Below are positions 39,281 to 51,117 of a stretch of DNA of 61,355 nt, piece by piece. Numbering within the stretch: the first letter of the stretch is position 1; each line of letters starts with the position of its first letter. This DNA is from Pilasporangium apinafurcum. Its lineage: Eukaryota; Oomycota; Peronosporomycetes; Pythiales; Pythiaceae. The stretch is taken from assembly GCA_001600495.1 (NCBI GenBank), contig BCKE01000080.1, positions 1 to 61,355 of the forward strand. The letters are read 5' to 3'. The position numbers and the translations under genes are program-made. Below the pieces are notes generated by a model. The model was given only the letters and a program-made list of their open reading frames with translations, had not been told where the DNA came from and did no database searches.

Positions 39281-41026
39281 ATGGCGATCCGTGAAGAACA
39301 TGATTTCCTGAGCGAAAATGAGCGCAAATTTCTATTCGACTGCATCCACGATAAACCACACACGCGCGCCGATGGCCGCGAGCTCATGCAACAGCGAAAA
39401 GTGCGCATTTGTTGTTGGAATTTTGGGTGCCTTTACAGAATCATCCTCTAATTTATCCAAAAGAAGCTGACCATTCATTTGACGTTATCCACAGATTCGC
39501 GTGCAATTCCGAAGAAATGAGCACCAGAGCCAAGCAGAAGTACAACTTGGCAGAACACGGTAAAGAATTGTGTTTCCCTCTTTATCCACCTCTGATCCTC
39601 GAACTGCTCAATTCACGTCGCATGTGTTGGCAGTGTCATTGCTAATGTCTATGGAGAGATCGTGCCACCGTTTCCTGACCGACCAACCGAAGGTTTTCTC
39701 TACGTAAACGTCGAGTTGTCTCCCATGGCGTCACAGAACTTTGAAGTTGGTCGCCCATCGCCCATGGCGGTGGAACTTGCGCGCATCGTCGACCGTGGGA
39801 TCCGTGACTGCAAAGCGCTAGATACGGAAGCACTGGCGATCGTTGCGGGTGAAAAGGTCTGGGCCATCACCTGTACGATCCACGTAGTAGACCACGGTGG
39901 GAATCTGGTAGATTGTGTTTCATTAGCGGCAATCGCCGCGATGATGCACTACCGTCGCCCTGAAGTCAAAGTCACACACAACAACGGTGCTGCGACGAAT
40001 GTGACCATTTACAGCATCGACGACCATGCGGCAGTGCCGTTGAGTTTGCATCATCTGCCAATTTCAATCTCGTTCTGCTTTATCCAGAACCGAGACGACC
40101 CGCAGAACACCGATCCAATTATCTTCATGGACCCGACCGACCGCGAAGAGCGAATCACCGACGGCAGTATGACATTCACGTTTAATTCTTTTCGGGAACT
40201 CTGTGCGGTACATAAGATTGGAGGTGCGGCGATTTCGACGACGAATGTGCTGAAATGTGCGAATATTGCAGCTGCACGCGTGAGTGAGCTGACAGACTTC
40301 TTAAAAGAAGAGGCCGAGAAAGCCGACAAGGAAGCGATTGATCAGCGCAGAGCCTTGTTGCGTGGTCGCGACTTTGCCGATGTGTCGTCGTTATCAACAA
40401 TAGATAAAATGTCAGGTGGTGACCAAGTCAAGACAAGTCGAACGGAGATAGATCTAGGCGAAATGACCGACTACAAGACGCTTCATGCGCCGATTGCGTT
40501 GCGTGAAGACTTGACGAAGGAAGAAAATGATGCCCAAGTGACATCAATGACGCAATTGTTAGAGTCTTTGGAAACAGCAGCAGGTATTGCAGAGCAGCAT
40601 ACATCTGATAATGTGGCAGCCTCTTCTTCTGGCTTGGAATTGACGGATGAAGCAAGACAAGAGTTTCAGAAAATGGCAGCAAGTCTGAGTCTCCGTGAGT
40701 TGATAGGTAAATCGTCAACTGCATCTACGAAGACAGTGGCACAGGCTGCAACGAAATCAGCGCAAACCAGCAGTACAGCAAAGGGTAAGAAGAACCTAGT
40801 GGACAGTGACAGCGAAGAAGAAAGTGTGGTGGTCCAGAGCGAGTTTGATCAGAGAGCAGAAGAAGCTAGCGAACCAACTGCTGCTGCTACTGTTTCCAAA
40901 CAGGCTTCATCGACGACAGCGAAGAAGAAACCCGTGAAGAAGACAAAGAAGAAAGCTGTGTCGAGTGATGACGATTCCGAGGAAGAAGATTTGAGTACCG
41001 CTATCAGACGTAAACCTCGAAAGTAA
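39281..41026 (+). CDS. EXOSC9: Exosome complex subunit Rrp45 / EXOSC9
   Basis: Exons 39281-39400, 39495-39559 and 39634-41026 join in frame into 525 residues. The RNase PH-like core starts SENERKFLFDCIHDKPHTR, has AEVQLGRTR across the second junction, and includes FPDRPTEGFLYVNVELSPMA, AGEKVWAI, DREERITDGSMTF and ICTVQ/HKIGG-type segments found in Rrp45. The last 230 residues are a low-complexity, Ser/Lys/Glu-rich tail. Rrp45 is a non-catalytic ring subunit of the 3'-5' RNA exosome in nucleus and cytoplasm. The tail is longer than in most relatives (human is about 439 residues). Exons 1-2 are short, so the N-terminus is easily missed by ORF-only annotation. Confidence 0.9.
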
Positions 41027-41241
41027 ACAAGTACGCAAAGACAATAGGAAGGAAGGAACGTGGCTGCTCTAGTAAATAAAGTTATGTGACCGCTCAATTG
41101 ATCAAACATTATGGATTTAGCATACCTGTCTTGGCACTTTCTGACAGTTGGCCGTTACGTTATTAATTGAGTCATGAGTGTCGAATGAACACAAAACTGA
41201 CCGTTGCTTGTTTTTTGTAGTTTTTTCAAGCCAAAAGGGCG

Positions 41242-43633
41242 ATGCACAAACGCGTGAAAGTCTGCATTCGCGTTCGTCCCAACAGCAGCACCAGTCAGAC
41301 AAAAGCCGATGCTGTGCTCATCAACAAGTCGGAGCGGGTTAGTAAATATTTCGTGCGCTTATTGCAATGCCATTATACTCATAATCTCTGCTACGTGGTT
41401 AGACGGTCAGCGTAGTCACGAATGCCACCACCGGCTCAGGCACATGCTTTCATTTCGACCAAGTCTTGGATGCACAGACCACCCAAAGCCAAGTCTTCCA
41501 GGCAGCCGCCTCAGAAGTTGTTGAGAACGTCTTGAGTGGCTACAACGGCACAATCCTCGCCTATGGACAAACAGGTGCAGGCAAAACGTTCACAATGTCG
41601 GGCGGGAAGCGACAGTTTGAGGATCGTGGTATTTGTGCAAGGGCGATCTCCAGCATTTTCCAGCGAATTCAACAGGATAATGAGCATTGCTACGCTGTGC
41701 GGGTCTCTTATGTTGAAGTTTACAATGAAAACCTCTACGATCTGCTGCAAGAGTTTCCAGAGAGCAGTAATAGCAAAAGTAGTAACCAGACTGTGACGAA
41801 AGAAGATTTGGTGATTCAGGAAAACTCCAAGGGCCAGACGTTCATCAAAGCGTTGACGCGGCCGTTAGTGAAGACTGAAGACGAGGCACTTGATCTGCTT
41901 TTTCAAGGCGAAACGAACCGCATTATTGCCGAGCATTGCTTGAATGCTGCGTCCACACGGTCACACTGTATTTTCACGATCTACCTTGAAAGGAAAAAAG
42001 CGGCGTTGGTTGGGTTTACTGATAGCGTTGAAGACGATGATCCTCAAAAAGCCAACAATCAACACGATGATGTGGTCATCTATAGCAAACTGCATCTCGT
42101 GGATCTTGCGGGATCCGAGCGGATGAAGAAAACGAACGTCTCTGGGATGATGCTGAAAGAAGCGTCACATATTAACCGGTCGTTGACGTTCCTGGAGCAA
42201 GTAGTGATTGCATTAGGCGACAAGAAACGCAGCCACATCCCGTATCGACAAACTACGCTCACGAATTTACTAAAAGATTCCCTTGGGGGCAATTGTCGAA
42301 CGCTCTTGATCGCGTGTATCTGGCCTGATGCCTCACATAACGACCAGTCGATCGCCACTCTCAAGTTTGCTACACGTATGATGCGCGTCAAGATATCAGC
42401 GATTATCAATGTCGCTCAACCACTTGGCGGTGGTAGAGGGGGGGGTAATGGGGGAGGTGGTGTTTCCCAACAAGAACTGGACAAACACATCCAAGAGATC
42501 AAGCGCTTAAAGGAAGAGTTGGCCATGCATGATACATTGAACGGCAAGTCTTTTGTTGAGTACGATTCTCAGAAGCTGACTACGCCTGCGAAACTGGCAG
42601 ATTACCGCCAGCAAGTGCAGAGTTATTTGGAAGATAGCACGAAAATGCCACCGATTGTGAATCTACTGCATATCCAGCAACTTTTGCGTGTGTTTCGAGA
42701 CGTTTGTTTGGAAAACTATCAACAACAGACTCGCCCAATTATGCCATCTAGTGGTAGTGATGATAGAACGGTTTGCTCTCCCGGTATGACTACACTACCA
42801 GGCGAAAGCAAGATGGTTAAGCAATTTCGTGCATTGCGTGGTAGTACACCACCGGATCGTGTGAAACTACCGATCATCACGGCTATTGCACCAGAGACAC
42901 ATGATGATGAAGAAAACGAGAATAGTAGAAACAACAACCTCCAGAATCAAAATGGTAGTGCAACACATTACACCATGCTACCTCCACTCGAACCGCCAAT
43001 GAACAACAACCATGCTAATCACCACACCCTGTGTCCAACTCCACGTTCCACCAGTATCAATGCTGTCGGCTCTGCCTCGACTACAAGTCAAATTTTAAGC
43101 GATAAAGAGCTCTTTGATCAATTCAAGCAGCTCCAGGGTGTGGAAAAACCTGAATCATTGCTGGATTTGGACGTCGCGAAGCAAAACCTTCGACAGGGGA
43201 AAGCACAGTTTGCAGCTTTGGGGCTCGAGCTCAACAAATTGAAGTTGTACGTGAGGATGATATCGAGTGATGTGTTCTGTAAAGAAATGCGAACTAATTG
43301 ATTTTTCTAATTACATCACATGGCAGGGAAATTGACGGGTTATCGGTCCAGTTACAAGATCTACGCCGCATGGATGGGCAAATGCAGGAAACAGAAGGAA
43401 ACAAAGAGGACGAGCCAAATGTCATGGCACAGAATACAATGGATGCGCTGGTAATGCAGTTGAAGGATGCAAAGAAACGGTATCGCGAGCGATACGAGAA
43501 GTTTCAGGAGAAAAAGGCTGAAGTGACGTATTTAACCAAAGTCAAAGATCAAATACTGCAGAACATGACAAGGGAGTTTGAAATGTGGAAACACCACCAG
43601 CAACACCACGGTAGAGCAGAAGAGACTCGATAG
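41242..43633 (+). CDS. Kinesin-9 family motor protein
   Basis: Exons 41242-41337, 41403-43246 and 43327-43633 join to 748 residues. The motor domain opens with MHKRVKVCIRVRP and has the P-loop GQTGAGKT (about residues 87-94), switch I NAASTRSH, switch II VDLAGSER and the kinesin-9-type FQGETNRIIAEHCLN and SLTFLEQVVIALGDKKR. A long Gly-rich linker, then DKELFDQFKQLQG and a coiled coil of about 100 residues follow, as in the KIF9 group. Kinesin-9 proteins work in or near flagella and cilia, so this points to zoospore motility. The donor GTACGT in intron 2 keeps the frame. No closer subgroup can be named. Confidence 0.9.
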
Positions 43634-45302
43634 AAAACTATTAGTAACAAAGTATAGGATTTAGGGAAAAAAAGATCTAAAATAAAGAGGTAGTGGCGAA
43701 GGTAGAGCAATTACTCTACCATTTCGTCCATTTTGCATGGCATTCATAATGCCAGAATGAGTAGTTTAGCTAACAAAGTCGACTGTTGAATCTGCGGGTT
43801 TTACAGTAAATTCGCGCGTGTTTATGTTTGCTCAACGAAAACCAAGCGAGCGGATGATGCCATCGACTCGCAAGGTACCAGCAACCCAAACCAATAGATC
43901 CGTTCTATTTGCACGTGGCTTTGTTGCCCAAAAACCAAATCCAGATGCGACACGTCCAAGTGGGAGAGGTTTGTCCACTTTCAGCATAGCAACGCGTACA
44001 TTTAACGGTCATCACTTGGTACGCATAGGGATCTCTTTCTGTGGGCCAGCCATATACGTTAAGAACCACTGCCAATCCGATTTCCTTCAGGACTAGACAG
44101 AGATAGAAAGTGTTATGGATTTGGCGTTTAACACTTTGGTGTCTTCTCACTTCACGATAGTAAAGCCAGATGAAAGCTACAAAACCGACTGATTGCAACA
44201 CGCTGGCTTTTTGCCATTTCTTTCTATTGTGTGCGCTGTCATTCGAAAATCTCGTCTCTATTCTAAATTAAGTTGTCTCGTTTCAGATGTGAGAGAAGCA
44301 CGTTGCAAAAATGTGGGTGGGATGTTCGTGTTTTTGCAGCCGTTATCTTATCCGACAATTTATTTAAAGAGGATATCTCGCTTAAAAGGTACTGTGTAAA
44401 GATAGGACGCATTTTTGTTAAAAAAAGTTTAGTGATTCGTCTCCATGTCGAATAAAAAACCTTATCACTGATAAAGGAAGATTCCCTTGCATTGTCATGA
44501 CTAAGAACAGATTCTTTGTCACACTGATGATATTGTCAACCATGCATCAGTGCTTTCTTCTCTTTTTCCTCATCTTCTTCCAGGGATATGTAATGTGATT
44601 ATCAATCATCTCGATGGGAGTATTTACATACTTAAGGATGGTTACCGCATATCCTACTTTAGCATTTAGACAATAAGGTTTTACAGGATCTTACCATCGC
44701 ATTTTACGCTTCGTAAAACGAGAGAGTGTGGGACATTTCTTTGTTGCGAGATTGCTGACGCCAAAGTGATCATTAACATCAGTACATTTGTAGCGATTTA
44801 TTTTACAAACTACCATACAAATATTTGAGGTAAAGTATAATGAATCAAGATAATTCAACGAAACGTCAAGTGGTCGTGACAATGCGCAATAAACAATTTA
44901 TCCGTTTAAACCCATTTATTAGAGCCATCTGCTAAAGTGCTAATGTCAACAACATCATCATCTCCCAAATTGTATGATTACTTGGTGTTATAACCTTTAT
45001 TTTCTTGCTGATTCTGTTATGGTTAGACGATGGTAAACAATTAGATTAACAGACGGGCGATGGCGTTTCCTATACTGAACGTCAACGTGGAGTAGGGGTT
45101 GTTGCTTTGCTTTTTTAACAAAAAGAACTGGCTGAGAAAGGAGAAGAGGGGAGTGTGGCCACAAAGATACGCGCGGATGCACACATGCGCGATTATCTGC
45201 GGTCGCGCTAGTGGGTAACAACACTCAAGTAAAAATACTTCTCCGCTCCACTATGTGACCAAAAGGGAAAACAAAAAACGATAGGCAAGAAATTGCACGA
45301 GT
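43634..45302. other. Intergenic region without a supported gene
   Basis: Short open frames on both strands (43818-44096 plus, 43905-44201 minus, 44691-44882 minus) have no recognisable domain. I see no clear transposon motif. It may hold regulatory DNA or old decayed sequence. Confidence 0.35.
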
Positions 45303-45316
45303 TCATTCTCGAAAAG
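45303..45316 (+). promoter_or_regulatory. Initiator-like element
   Basis: TCATTCTCGAAAAG fits the oomycete Inr pattern TCATTYY, followed by an A-rich stretch. It lies 44 bases before the start codon at 45360. Confidence 0.4.
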
Positions 45317-45359
45317 ACCATCCAAGCAACAAGTGGTTACCTTTCCTGTCTACTCCACC

Positions 45360-45989
45360 ATGACGATGGCGATGCTGCCTAGTTTTCAGACATTCTTGGA
45401 AAGCACAACGACCCAGAAACCACTGTCACCCATCATGTCGTCTCCTCACTCAAGTGATAACAACATCGCCGCCTTCCAAAACGGTTGGTTCCAGCGTCAT
45501 GATATTATTTCTCCTGGAACTACACAATATACAAATGAAGCAACAATGACCTGGCGAATGCCTTCAGATGCTTCGTCATCCGGCTCTGAGGTGTCGGACG
45601 AAGATGAAGAAGTGGAAGATGATGAAAATATGCTATTATGGCGCGCACGCGCCAATGCCGAAAGCGTGGTGCTGCGAAGGCGACGTGGCAGCGACTCTGT
45701 GTCTATGGGGCTGAATCGACGAGCGATGGCGGCTGCACGAACATTATCAGCTGTTGCGTCATCATCATCACCAGCGTCATCATCATCATCATCGTCATCA
45801 TCACCTGTGACGAAGCGCGTAAAAAAGAAATATTTGAAGGAACGCGAACGGTGTGAAATTGTGCGCCGCGTGCGATCGGGTGAGAAACAGGCGCATCTCG
45901 CCAAGGAATTTGGCGTCTCGCGCGCTGCTGTGTGCTATTTATTAAAACACCAGATGGAGATCCTACGCCGCTCGGATCAGCGACTGTGA
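45360..45989 (+). CDS. Acidic Ser-rich protein with C-terminal helix-turn-helix
   Basis: The 209-residue protein has a Ser/Asp/Glu-rich first half (a run of acidic residues near 65-80), an Arg/Ala-rich segment and a poly-Ser block. Its final 60 residues are basic and form a likely helix-turn-helix: KKYLKERERCEIVRRVRSGE, followed by QAHLAKEFGVSRAAVCYLLK. This end resembles the Psq/CENP-B-type DNA-binding domain of pogo-like transposases and transcription factors. It probably binds DNA in the nucleus, perhaps as a co-opted transposase fragment. The longer frame from 45333 begins with GTG, so I use the ATG at 45360. Confidence 0.65.
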   Translation: MTMAMLPSFQTFLESTTTQKPLSPIMSSPHSSDNNIAAFQNGWFQRHDIISPGTTQYTNEATMTWRMPSDASSSGSEVSDEDEEVEDDENMLLWRARANAESVVLRRRRGSDSVSMGLNRRAMAAARTLSAVASSSSPASSSSSSSSSPVTKRVKKKYLKERERCEIVRRVRSGEKQAHLAKEFGVSRAAVCYLLKHQMEILRRSDQRL

Positions 45990-46476
45990 ATGAAGCAAAT
46001 TATCGCATTAATGTCGTGTGTCGTTGTGTTTTCCCAGTATTTTTATTTGGTGGTTAGTGCAGACGCTAAGATTGTACATGTGCTAACGAACAAAAGAGAA
46101 CAACTAACGAATTTTGTGAGAAAGCAACACGGAATAACAGTGTAATTAATTAATTTCTTTGTGACATAAAGGGGTCTATTCATCCATATCTCAAGGAGTC
46201 ATCACAGTTTATTGAGTTCGCCTGCTCTATTCTTTCTTCGTTGAGTCAGTCAATCAGTCAGTTCGATGATAGAATCGACATCGCCAGCTTGGAAGAGTGC
46301 GCAGATTAACGGTGTACTGTCATTCCAATCTGAAAATTGCTATGAGTTGAATGTAACACCTTCGTCTCCAGTATGACTCTATTGGATAACTCCAACGTAA
46401 TAAACAACAATCGAATTTATATGTAAACGCTTCTCCATTTTCACTTTATATTTCTCACACATACTTGATTGTTTCT
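45990..46476. other. Spacer between HTH gene and PX array
   Basis: Downstream flanks of two convergent genes. No gene is recognised. Confidence 0.4.
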
Positions 46477-47241
46477 TCACAAGGTCTCTCTTCGCCCACA
46501 GGTCGGGCAACATAAAGATTCATTGAGTTTCTCAATGATGCACTCGTCATGAAACTGATGACCGCAGGAAAGACTTGTAAAATAGCTCAACGACCTTGAA
46601 CGACTTGTTAATGTCAGCATTTCACTGTCTTGACAGAGCATACAGGAGTATACTGGTTGCGTATTCAGTTGCTCTTCTTCATCAGAAGTGGTTGCGTAAA
46701 AGGAATCAGTAAAGAAACGCGCAGCCTCTGTCTTCAATGGCTCCACACCTTGACCGATGAAGGATAAAAACTCATTCATGACTACCTCTGCAATGACGGA
46801 ACAGCTTGCATTCGATCGATTCAATAAGAAGCTTTGTAGCGTCGTAATAAAACGAAGCAGCGCCTGCCGTCGTTTGTTCACACTGCATGAGTACTTAGAC
46901 ACGGGGAGCCACTGCTTGGGTGGGAAGTAGCTTTTCACAAACGTATATAACCACGGACATTCGGCTTCACAGAAATGGCCGCGCTGCATCAGCTTCAAAA
47001 GTCGTTGCTGGAAACGACGGTAGGCGTCGAATGAGCGACTCAGGGTCCATGTGGTTGCACTCGATGATGACTGTGCGCTGTCCATAGTGGTTGATTGTAG
47101 CGAGAGAACCAGTGGATAATAAAGACGACGGGAGTTCATTCTATGTGGATCTGAAGCTTGGACATCAATAGTTAGTTGGTGCAAGAGCGCCAATTGAGGG
47201 GAAATCCCAGGCAGAGATAGATTGCGCTTGGAGCTGCCCAT
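46477..47241 (-). CDS. PX-RING protein 1 (PX-like domain, C-terminal RING-H2)
   Basis: The 254-residue protein has a PX-like fold from about residue 35: strand-rich start, WTLSRSFDAYRRFQQRLLKL (the PX R-S-[FY] phosphate-binding Arg), an insertion RGHFCEAECPWLYTFVKSYF, then PPKQW and KRRQALLRFITTLQSFLLN, as in PX domains (which bind PI3P in most eukaryotes). An acidic Ser-rich linker follows, then CMLCQDSEML and SCGHQFHDEC plus CPTC, a complete C3H2C3 RING. It is predicted to be a membrane-recruited E3 ubiquitin ligase. The start is the first ATG (47241). It is first of seven paralogues in the array to 59.6 kb. Confidence 0.75.
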   Translation of the reverse strand: MGSSKRNLSLPGISPQLALLHQLTIDVQASDPHRMNSRRLYYPLVLSLQSTTMDSAQSSSSATTWTLSRSFDAYRRFQQRLLKLMQRGHFCEAECPWLYTFVKSYFPPKQWLPVSKYSCSVNKRRQALLRFITTLQSFLLNRSNASCSVIAEVVMNEFLSFIGQGVEPLKTEAARFFTDSFYATTSDEEEQLNTQPVYSCMLCQDSEMLTLTSRSRSLSYFTSLSCGHQFHDECIIEKLNESLCCPTCGRRETL

Positions 47242-47608
47242 GGTTTCTATTTCTTGTGCTTTCACTTGCTGATGGTAAATTTTCAGTTCTGCCTTGGATC
47301 AACACACATCCTAGCTGAAAGAGTGCCACTCTCTTCTTAAATTTAAAAGCGTGAATATTGGCCACTAAGAGTCCGTAAAGAGCGCACTGACTTTCGATGT
47401 TATCCCGTTCTCTCAATGTAGCCATTTTCTTTTTTTCACCTGAAATTTGTATGGATTTCACATACAAGTGCTAACCATCTGATCAAAATGAGGACAGCAG
47501 AAGAGCCAGATCATAATGCATCCACCGACGTTATCTTTGAATAGCTACATATAATAGAAAACGAATATTTTATGATGAATGCAATAGATAAAAATAAGAT
47601 TTATTTGA

Positions 47609-48463
47609 CTACGAGCTCACGTGTGCCCCACAAGTAGGACAATTCATTGACTCGTTGAGCTTTGTGACAATATACTCGTCTGGGAATTGATGACCACAAT
47701 CGAGCTTCACAAACGAACATCTCAACGGAGAGTTGTGTTCCTCTTTATCTAATGTAGACGGTTCTTGCTCGCATACAGGCACATCACAAGGAATGATAGA
47801 TACGTTCAGCGGCTGCTCTTCATCTGAGGAGGTCAACAATATAGTCCTGTCGCTGCTGGATGAGAGCGAGACCGGACTTTTCTGGATAACCAAACTGCCA
47901 CGAAGCTTGAAGTTCTCCCATCGTGCATCATGATCAACTGGAATGGCAGCATTGATGAATTCGACAAGCTCCAGAGCGACGGTGTTCATGAGAATGGAGC
48001 AACCATAGTTATCACGCTTCAAAAGTGAGTTATGCAGGGTTGTGAGGCAATGATCAAACGCTTCGCATCGCTTATCAATGACATACGCACTGGCGGAATA
48101 CAGATAACATTCCTTTGGGAAATTACTCTTGAGAAAAGAAAACAACCATGGACACTCAGCTGTGCAAAAGTGGCCGCGCTTGACTGCCTGCAGCAACCGT
48201 TTTTGCAAAGCACGGTATTCTTTATAGCTTCGACTGATGTACCAACTTGATTGTGAAGCGCTATGAAGTTGGATATGCAAATCATAACGCACGTCTTTGG
48301 CTTTCTTATAGTTCGTAGAGGCATCGATTTCCAAAGTAAACTGCTTGAGGAATTGGATAGTGGCTGGGATGGACATAGATGACGCGGGACTGATAGTATG
48401 CATAATGGGAGTAGAAGGAGACCGAGAGCCACAGGAACGTCGAATCGATGAGCGGCGCTGCAT
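47609..48463 (-). CDS. PX-RING protein 2 (RING degenerate)
   Basis: The 284-residue paralogue has the PX-like core (WYISRSYKEYRALQKRLL, then RGHFCTAECPWLFSFLKSNF and the basic KRCEAFDHCLTTLHNSLL). The C-terminal finger is altered: the first pair is absent or shifted (PCDVPVCE), and the central ligands read CGHQFPDEY where the others have CGHxFHDEC, so at least one His and one Cys are lost. CPTC remains. The protein may bind membranes but should be a poor ligase. It lies 367 bases from copy 1 in the same direction, and its spacer shows no gene. Confidence 0.7.
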   Translation of the reverse strand: MQRRSSIRRSCGSRSPSTPIMHTISPASSMSIPATIQFLKQFTLEIDASTNYKKAKDVRYDLHIQLHSASQSSWYISRSYKEYRALQKRLLQAVKRGHFCTAECPWLFSFLKSNFPKECYLYSASAYVIDKRCEAFDHCLTTLHNSLLKRDNYGCSILMNTVALELVEFINAAIPVDHDARWENFKLRGSLVIQKSPVSLSSSSDRTILLTSSDEEQPLNVSIIPCDVPVCEQEPSTLDKEEHNSPLRCSFVKLDCGHQFPDEYIVTKLNESMNCPTCGAHVSS

Positions 48464-49282
48464 AACTTTTCAACTTGGTAACGTGTCAGTGAGATGGTAG
48501 GTTATATAATGGGACACGCGCTTCCAATGTAAGTAGAGATGATCATCATTTTCCATCATCTGACCCTCATATTCGAAATCTTACCAGTGATAGTATTTAA
48601 TAGCATTTACAATATGAATACTAAATAGTATTATTTTTTGAACTAGAGAAAATTGAATTTTATTATGTAACATACACTATTTAACAAGGATAATACTAAA
48701 TATAGCCGTGGATGGATTTTTTGGACTGACTCTCCTTCACATAGAGCAGCCATGTCTTCGATTGATTACCATGTGCGACTCGCAAATTTGTGGTGGTAAT
48801 CGATGTTTACCGACTTCCACGACTATCACGCTGTTCAATTGTGGGCATAATCACATCTTATCGAGCTGACTTAGCCGGTGCTCAACCTTTCTTTAGCCTA
48901 AAATATCCTTGTGCTCCTGCGGAAGCTGTTTACTGTTGCTTGAAACTCCGCGACAGCACAACCAGACATTAACAAAAGATCTACAACCCAAGTTTTCTTC
49001 AAAATGTGCCGCTGGTGGTGGATTTTGAAGGATAATTAATCTTGAGGCTAGCAGAAGTCCTGTATAAATGGTTTCGGAAGGAGCTGAAGAGCGATCTAAA
49101 CGGCTGAAATCATAGCTCTAATTTGCACTGTTAAACAATTTCCTCAAATCATCACATACACAGCAACAAAACAGAAAGAAAAATCATGTTATTGCTCATA
49201 AATACGAGTGGAAACGACATACCACCATCTCTCCTGAAGATCTCTTCTATCAGAAGTTACTATACAGCATATCTCCATTTAT
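48464..49282. other. Spacer between PX copies 2 and 3
   Basis: Small open frames only. The stretch 48760-48970 shares some local words with 50550-50700 (GATGTTTACC-type), too weak to call a repeat. Confidence 0.35.
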
Positions 49283-50008
49283 CTACTCCATTTCGGAGTG
49301 GCCACAGGTTGGGCAGCTCATACTCTCATTCAACTTGAGTAAAATGCATTCGTCGTGGAAGCGATGGCCACAACGAAGCTTGGTCATATAGTGTCGATGA
49401 TTTCCATAATCGTCCGACGCCAACCCACAGATCATGCAGCCAACGTCTTCGCTCGCCACAAACGAGCCGTTGGACGACGTGTCTTCCTCATCCGACGTCG
49501 ACAATAGCGAATCCATCGAGTCGCGCTTGATTGGTGACTGCGATGGGTCACACACAAACGCCAACACTTCGTCCACCACACCACGCATCAACACTGTGCA
49601 CGTGTGGTTGTTGCGGTTCAATAAAAACTTTTGGATCGTCGTTATGTATCGTTCGAGTTCCTCTCGTCGCCGTTGGACCACACAGGTATTCGCAGACCGC
49701 AGGAAGCACGACTTGGGAAAATAGCTCGTCACAAATGTGAACAACCACGGACACTCTGCCTGGCAGAAATGTCCTTGATGTAGGTGTTTCAGTAATTTTT
49801 GCTGAAATTGCCGGTACTCATCAAACGATCGGCTGAAGGACCATTGTGCATCGGAAGTTTTGTGTTTGACTATTAATATATATCGAACATCGCGCTTAAG
49901 GTTGACCGTGGCTGCGACCTCCATCGTGACTTGATCGAGCCATGCAAGGCTGTCAGGGAGAAGGAGACTGTGGCGTGAGCGAGTGGAAGAGAAGGAGGAT
50001 TTGGTCAT
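49283..50008 (-). CDS. PX-RING protein 3
   Basis: The 241-residue protein has the PX-like core with WSFSRSFDEYRQFQQKLLKH, the insertion QGHFCQAECPWLFTFVTSYF and the RRREELERYITTIQKFLLN helix. The RING is intact: CMICGLA, then LRCGHRFHDEC and CPTC, all eight ligands in C3H2C3 order. Linker Ser/Asp-rich. It is the shortest member and, with copies 1 and 4, one of the best candidates for an active E3 ligase. It is the last minus-strand member; the following four run on the plus strand. Confidence 0.75.
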   Translation of the reverse strand: MTKSSFSSTRSRHSLLLPDSLAWLDQVTMEVAATVNLKRDVRYILIVKHKTSDAQWSFSRSFDEYRQFQQKLLKHLHQGHFCQAECPWLFTFVTSYFPKSCFLRSANTCVVQRRREELERYITTIQKFLLNRNNHTCTVLMRGVVDEVLAFVCDPSQSPIKRDSMDSLLSTSDEEDTSSNGSFVASEDVGCMICGLASDDYGNHRHYMTKLRCGHRFHDECILLKLNESMSCPTCGHSEME

Positions 50009-51117
50009 GGGACTGTTCTTATCAATGGTTATCGCAACGATGACAGTGTCTTTAGACTGAAGATTGAAAAATGAGCAGTTGCTGTGGAGCTCCTTGACAG
50101 CAGCGGAAGTATATCGCGTAAGCTAATCATACATCGCGTAAACTGATCCGTAATCAGTATAGCACGACATTAAATTTAAAATTATTTTTAAAGGGTATAG
50201 AAAAAAACAATTTAAAAGTATTTGAGATTATTTTGTATCTTCATCAATATGAAAAGGATATTCAAAAATGAGGTGATGCATTAGTTCATAAATATTTCGG
50301 AACAATAATGAAATTTACCATCATTCTGTTGGCAGCGGTAACAATCAAGTCTTAAAGTGGAATCAATCCAGCAAGAAAAATGAATCTACTCTCGCCCCAC
50401 GCAAGGGAAGATAAGCAGAAGGAAAGAAGATTGTACTGTATACGTGTGGACAGGGGCACATATCGACATGGTATGTTACTCAGGCTCACTGTTATAAACT
50501 ACGTGCCCGCGGTAATTTATTTTAATCTTCGATACATACGGTCAAGGATTATGCACAGTGGGTCCGCAATCACCAATGTTTACCAACTTCGTTACTTAAG
50601 CAACCAATGGTTCGGCACTTCTTCGAGTTTTTCATGTGCCTCGAACTGCCTTTTTGTAACCGCCGGCTCCTCTCTTCTACCAATCTACAGTTATCTAGGC
50701 TAGTTCCATTGTTGATCAAGTGTTCACGAATGCAGAATGCAAACTTGTTGTGAGCAGGAAGAGTATGCTAATCTCAGTTTTGGACTGATCGTGATACGTT
50801 CCTACAACCTTCACTCTTTTGCAAAATGAGTGGAGTAGTGTCAAACATGATGACACAAAACAAAAAAACGTAATCCACTAAGTAAGAGTGGTTGAGATGG
50901 TCTTCGAAGCGAAGGTGCGAGTGATGGTCCCACTGTTTAAACGCTGGCGGTTTCCCATTTGTTCTCACTACCGTCTACTTGATTACCCCCACCACCACCA
51001 GTCACTGGTGGAGAATAAAAGGTTAAGGGGTAAATTTTGGGAAGGGGTACAAAAATAAAAGGACCCTTGCGCTCCATAGGAATTCTCTACATGTACGCAA
51101 TCAGTGCTGCCTGTCAA
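50009..51117. other. Central spacer of the PX array
   Basis: The axis between the minus-strand and plus-strand arms of the array. Open frames 50380-50703 (plus) and 50774-50968 (minus) have no clear domain. Confidence 0.35.
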
